14,530 nt of DNA from CAURNT01 sp963526495 (lineage in GTDB: Bacteria; Fusobacteriota; Fusobacteriia; Fusobacteriales; Leptotrichiaceae): contig CAURNT010000031.1 in the NCBI GenBank assembly GCA_963526495.1, forward strand, positions 1 through 14,530, written 5' to 3'. The translations under genes were made by a program, and so were the position numbers. This document shows positions 12,371 to 14,530 of this stretch, one piece after another. The notes beneath the pieces are model-generated. The model made no database searches. It worked only from the letters and a program-made list of their open reading frames with translations, and was not told the origin of the DNA. How positions within the stretch are numbered: position 1 is the stretch's first letter; the number at the start of each line of letters is the position of its first letter.

Positions 12371-14449
12371 ATGGCAAGGAAAGTTGCGTTAAAAGATACT
12401 AGAAATATCGGTATCATGGCACATATAGATGCTGGTAAAACAACAACTACTGAAAGAATCTTATTCTACACTGGAGTTAATCATAAAATTGGAGAAGTTC
12501 ATGATGGAGCTGCTACAATGGACTGGATGGAACAAGAGCAAGAAAGAGGAATTACTATAACTTCTGCAGCAACAACTTGTTTCTGGAAAGGTCACAGAAT
12601 AAATATAATTGATACACCAGGTCACGTTGACTTTACAGTTGAAGTAGAAAGATCTTTAAGAGTATTAGATGGAGCAGTTGCAGTATTTTCAGCTGTTGAT
12701 GGAGTTCAACCTCAATCAGAAACAGTTTGGAGACAAGCTGATAAATATAATGTACCAAGAATGGCATTCTTTAACAAAATGGATAGAGTTGGTGCAGACT
12801 TTAAAATGTGTGTAAACGACATTAAAGAAAAATTAGGTGGTAATGGTGTACCTATACAATTACCTATAGGAGCAGAAGATTCATTTGAAGGTATTATAGA
12901 CTTAATAGAAATGAAAGAATACTTATTTAAAGATGAAACTATGGGTGCTGATTATGAAGTAATAGATATTAGAGAATCATTATTAGCTGATGCTGAAGAA
13001 GCAAGAGCTCACTTAATAGATTCAATAGTAGAAACTGATGATGAATTAATGGAAAAATACTTTGCTGGAGAAGAAATTTCAGTTGAAGAAATTAAAAAAG
13101 CATTAAGAATAGCTACTATTGCAGGAACTGTAGTACCAGTTACTTGTGGAACTGCATTTAAAAATAAAGGAATCCAACCATTATTAGATGCTATAGTTGC
13201 ATATATGCCATCACCTGTTGATATTGCTGAAGTTACAGGAACAGATCCTAAAACTGATGAAAAAATTTCAAGAAAACCTGGTGATGAAGAAAAATTTGCT
13301 GCATTAGCATTTAAAATAGTAACAGATCCATTTGTTGGAAGATTATCATTCTTTAGAGTTTATTCAGGAGTTTTAGAAAAAGGAAGCTATGTATTAAATT
13401 CTACTAAGAATAAGAAAGAAAGAATGGGAAGATTATTACAAATGCATGCTAATAAGAGAGAAGAAATTGAAGTTGTTTATTCTGGAGATATAGCAGCAGC
13501 TGTAGGATTAAAAGATACAACTACAGGAGATACATTATGTGATGAAAATGCTCCTATAGTATTAGAAAAAATGGAATTTGCTGAACCAGTTATATCAGTT
13601 GCAGTTGAACCAAAAACTAAAGCTGACCAAGAAAAAATGGGAACAGCATTATCAAAACTTGCTGAAGAAGATCCAACATTTAAAGTTACTTCTGATCAAG
13701 AAACTGGGCAAACTATAATATCTGGTATGGGAGAATTACACTTAGAGATAATAGTTGACCGTATGAAGAGAGAATTTAAAGTTGAAGCAAATGTTGGTAA
13801 ACCACAAGTTGCTTATAGAGAAACTATACTTGGTTCATCTGATGTTGAAGAAAAATATGCAAAACAATCTGGAGGACGTGGACAATATGGACATGTTAAA
13901 ATCAGAGTTGAAGCAAATGATGGAAAAGGATATGTATTTGTTAACGAAATTACTGGAGGGGCAATTCCTAGAGAATACATTCCAGCAGTTGATAAAGGTA
14001 TTAAGGAAGCACTTGAAACAGGGGTTCTTGCAGGATATCCAGTTCAAGATGTTAAAGTTACTCTATATGATGGATCATATCACGAAGTCGATTCATCAGA
14101 AATGGCATTCAAGATTGCAGGATCAATGGCTATGAAGAAAGCTTTAAGAGCAGCTAATCCAGTATTACTTGAACCAATATTTAAGTTAGAAATAACTACA
14201 CCTGAAGAATACATGGGAGACGTTATAGGAGATTTAAACTCAAGACGTGGAACTGTAGCAGGTATGAATGATAGAAATGGAGCTAAGATCATAAATGGAG
14301 CTGTACCATTGTCAGAAACATTTGGTTATGCAACTGATTTAAGATCTAAGACACAAGGAAGAGCAACTTACTCAATGGAATTTGAAAAATATCAACAAAC
14401 TCCAAAAACTATATCAGAAAAAGTAATTGCTGAAAGAACAGGAAAATAA
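12371..14449 (+). CDS. fusA: Translation elongation factor G
   Basis: EF-G is the GTPase that drives translocation on the ribosome and, with ribosome recycling factor, splits post-termination ribosomes. The 692-residue product has the full five-domain length. GTPase motifs are AHIDAGKTT at 17-25, RGITITSAATT (switch I), DTPGHVD from 81 and NKMDR from 135. The domain IV sequence SGGRGQYGHVKIRVE and the closing domain V with YMGDVIGDLNSRRG are present. AGAGGAGG precedes the ATG, 17 nt after rpsG. The tuf start follows 28 nt after its stop, with no terminator between. This is the housekeeping type rather than a ribosome-protection or mitochondrial-like paralogue, judged from the str-operon setting and complete motifs. 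Confidence 0.98.
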   Translation: MARKVALKDTRNIGIMAHIDAGKTTTTERILFYTGVNHKIGEVHDGAATMDWMEQEQERGITITSAATTCFWKGHRINIIDTPGHVDFTVEVERSLRVLDGAVAVFSAVDGVQPQSETVWRQADKYNVPRMAFFNKMDRVGADFKMCVNDIKEKLGGNGVPIQLPIGAEDSFEGIIDLIEMKEYLFKDETMGADYEVIDIRESLLADAEEARAHLIDSIVETDDELMEKYFAGEEISVEEIKKALRIATIAGTVVPVTCGTAFKNKGIQPLLDAIVAYMPSPVDIAEVTGTDPKTDEKISRKPGDEEKFAALAFKIVTDPFVGRLSFFRVYSGVLEKGSYVLNSTKNKKERMGRLLQMHANKREEIEVVYSGDIAAAVGLKDTTTGDTLCDENAPIVLEKMEFAEPVISVAVEPKTKADQEKMGTALSKLAEEDPTFKVTSDQETGQTIISGMGELHLEIIVDRMKREFKVEANVGKPQVAYRETILGSSDVEEKYAKQSGGRGQYGHVKIRVEANDGKGYVFVNEITGGAIPREYIPAVDKGIKEALETGVLAGYPVQDVKVTLYDGSYHEVDSSEMAFKIAGSMAMKKALRAANPVLLEPIFKLEITTPEEYMGDVIGDLNSRRGTVAGMNDRNGAKIINGAVPLSETFGYATDLRSKTQGRATYSMEFEKYQQTPKTISEKVIAERTGK

Positions 14450-14477
14450 TAAATAATAATTAAAGGAGAGAATTCAA

Positions 14478-14530
14478 ATGGCAAAACAAAAATTTGAAAG
14501 AAGTAAACCACACGTAAACGTAGGGACAAT
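14478..14530 (+). CDS. tuf: Elongation factor Tu, 5' end only
   Basis: The window ends 53 nt into this gene. The readable 17 codons give MAKQKFERSKPHVNVGT, the typical EF-Tu beginning just before the GHVDHGKTT P-loop. AAAGGAGAG at about 14462-14470 is the ribosome site, and the gene lies 28 nt after fusA as in the canonical str operon. EF-Tu delivers aminoacyl-tRNA to the ribosome. Everything past residue 17 is outside the window. Confidence 0.93.
   Translation, partial: MAKQKFERSKPHVNVGT

Noticed and set aside
13782..14135. 117-residue plus-strand frame inside fusA
   Set aside because: It is an alternative-frame shadow of the strongly conserved EF-G domains IV and V.
1..14530. CRISPR array, tRNA or rRNA genes
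   Set aside because: No spaced direct repeats, cloverleaf or rRNA-like sequence was found on reading; small or divergent RNAs could still be missed.

Overview
The window is very AT-rich and carries a bacterial chromosomal core region preceded by about 1.4 kb of decayed mobile DNA. TGA acts as a stop: ylxM ends on it, and tryptophans are TGG. This argues against a Mollicute using code 4. An actin-like MreB, the YlxM/Ffh pair, ScpB-RluB, an M3B oligoendopeptidase and extreme AT bias together fit a low-GC anaerobe. A Fusobacteriota member of the Leptotrichiaceae type (Leptotrichia, Sneathia, Streptobacillus) is my best guess. It is an inference, not a proof, and low-GC Firmicutes remain possible.

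Region 1-1440 is accessory. It opens with a strong hairpin terminator. Next come the first codons of a mobilization relaxase, with the likely tail of a mobC-like gene in an overlapping frame. Both are broken. An IS30-family relic follows (about 594-1434): both ends are still recognisable, but the transposase is frameshifted and the middle of its DDE catalytic core is missing. A third copy of the IS end lies 160 bp further left.

Region 1509-10830 is one long co-directional gene train: ftsK, mreB, scpB, rluB, ylxM, ffh, an S66 peptidase gene and pepF. Gaps are 2-43 nt, two junctions overlap, and a clear intrinsic terminator ends the train. The genes join chromosome translocation, cell shape, condensin, rRNA modification, the signal recognition particle and peptide or peptidoglycan hydrolysis. 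A plausible extra promoter lies just upstream of pepF.

Region 10844-11225 is a single small zinc-ribbon gene (YjdM/PhnA family) with its own promoter. Region 11226-14530 is the str operon: rpsL, rpsG, fusA and the first 17 codons of tuf. A consensus promoter (TTGACA, 17 bp, TATAAT) drives it, followed by a leader of about 200 nt. The leader can fold into mutually exclusive structures and holds a tiny reading frame. I consider this leader the most interesting unannotated element here. I did not find a wholly new multi-gene system.
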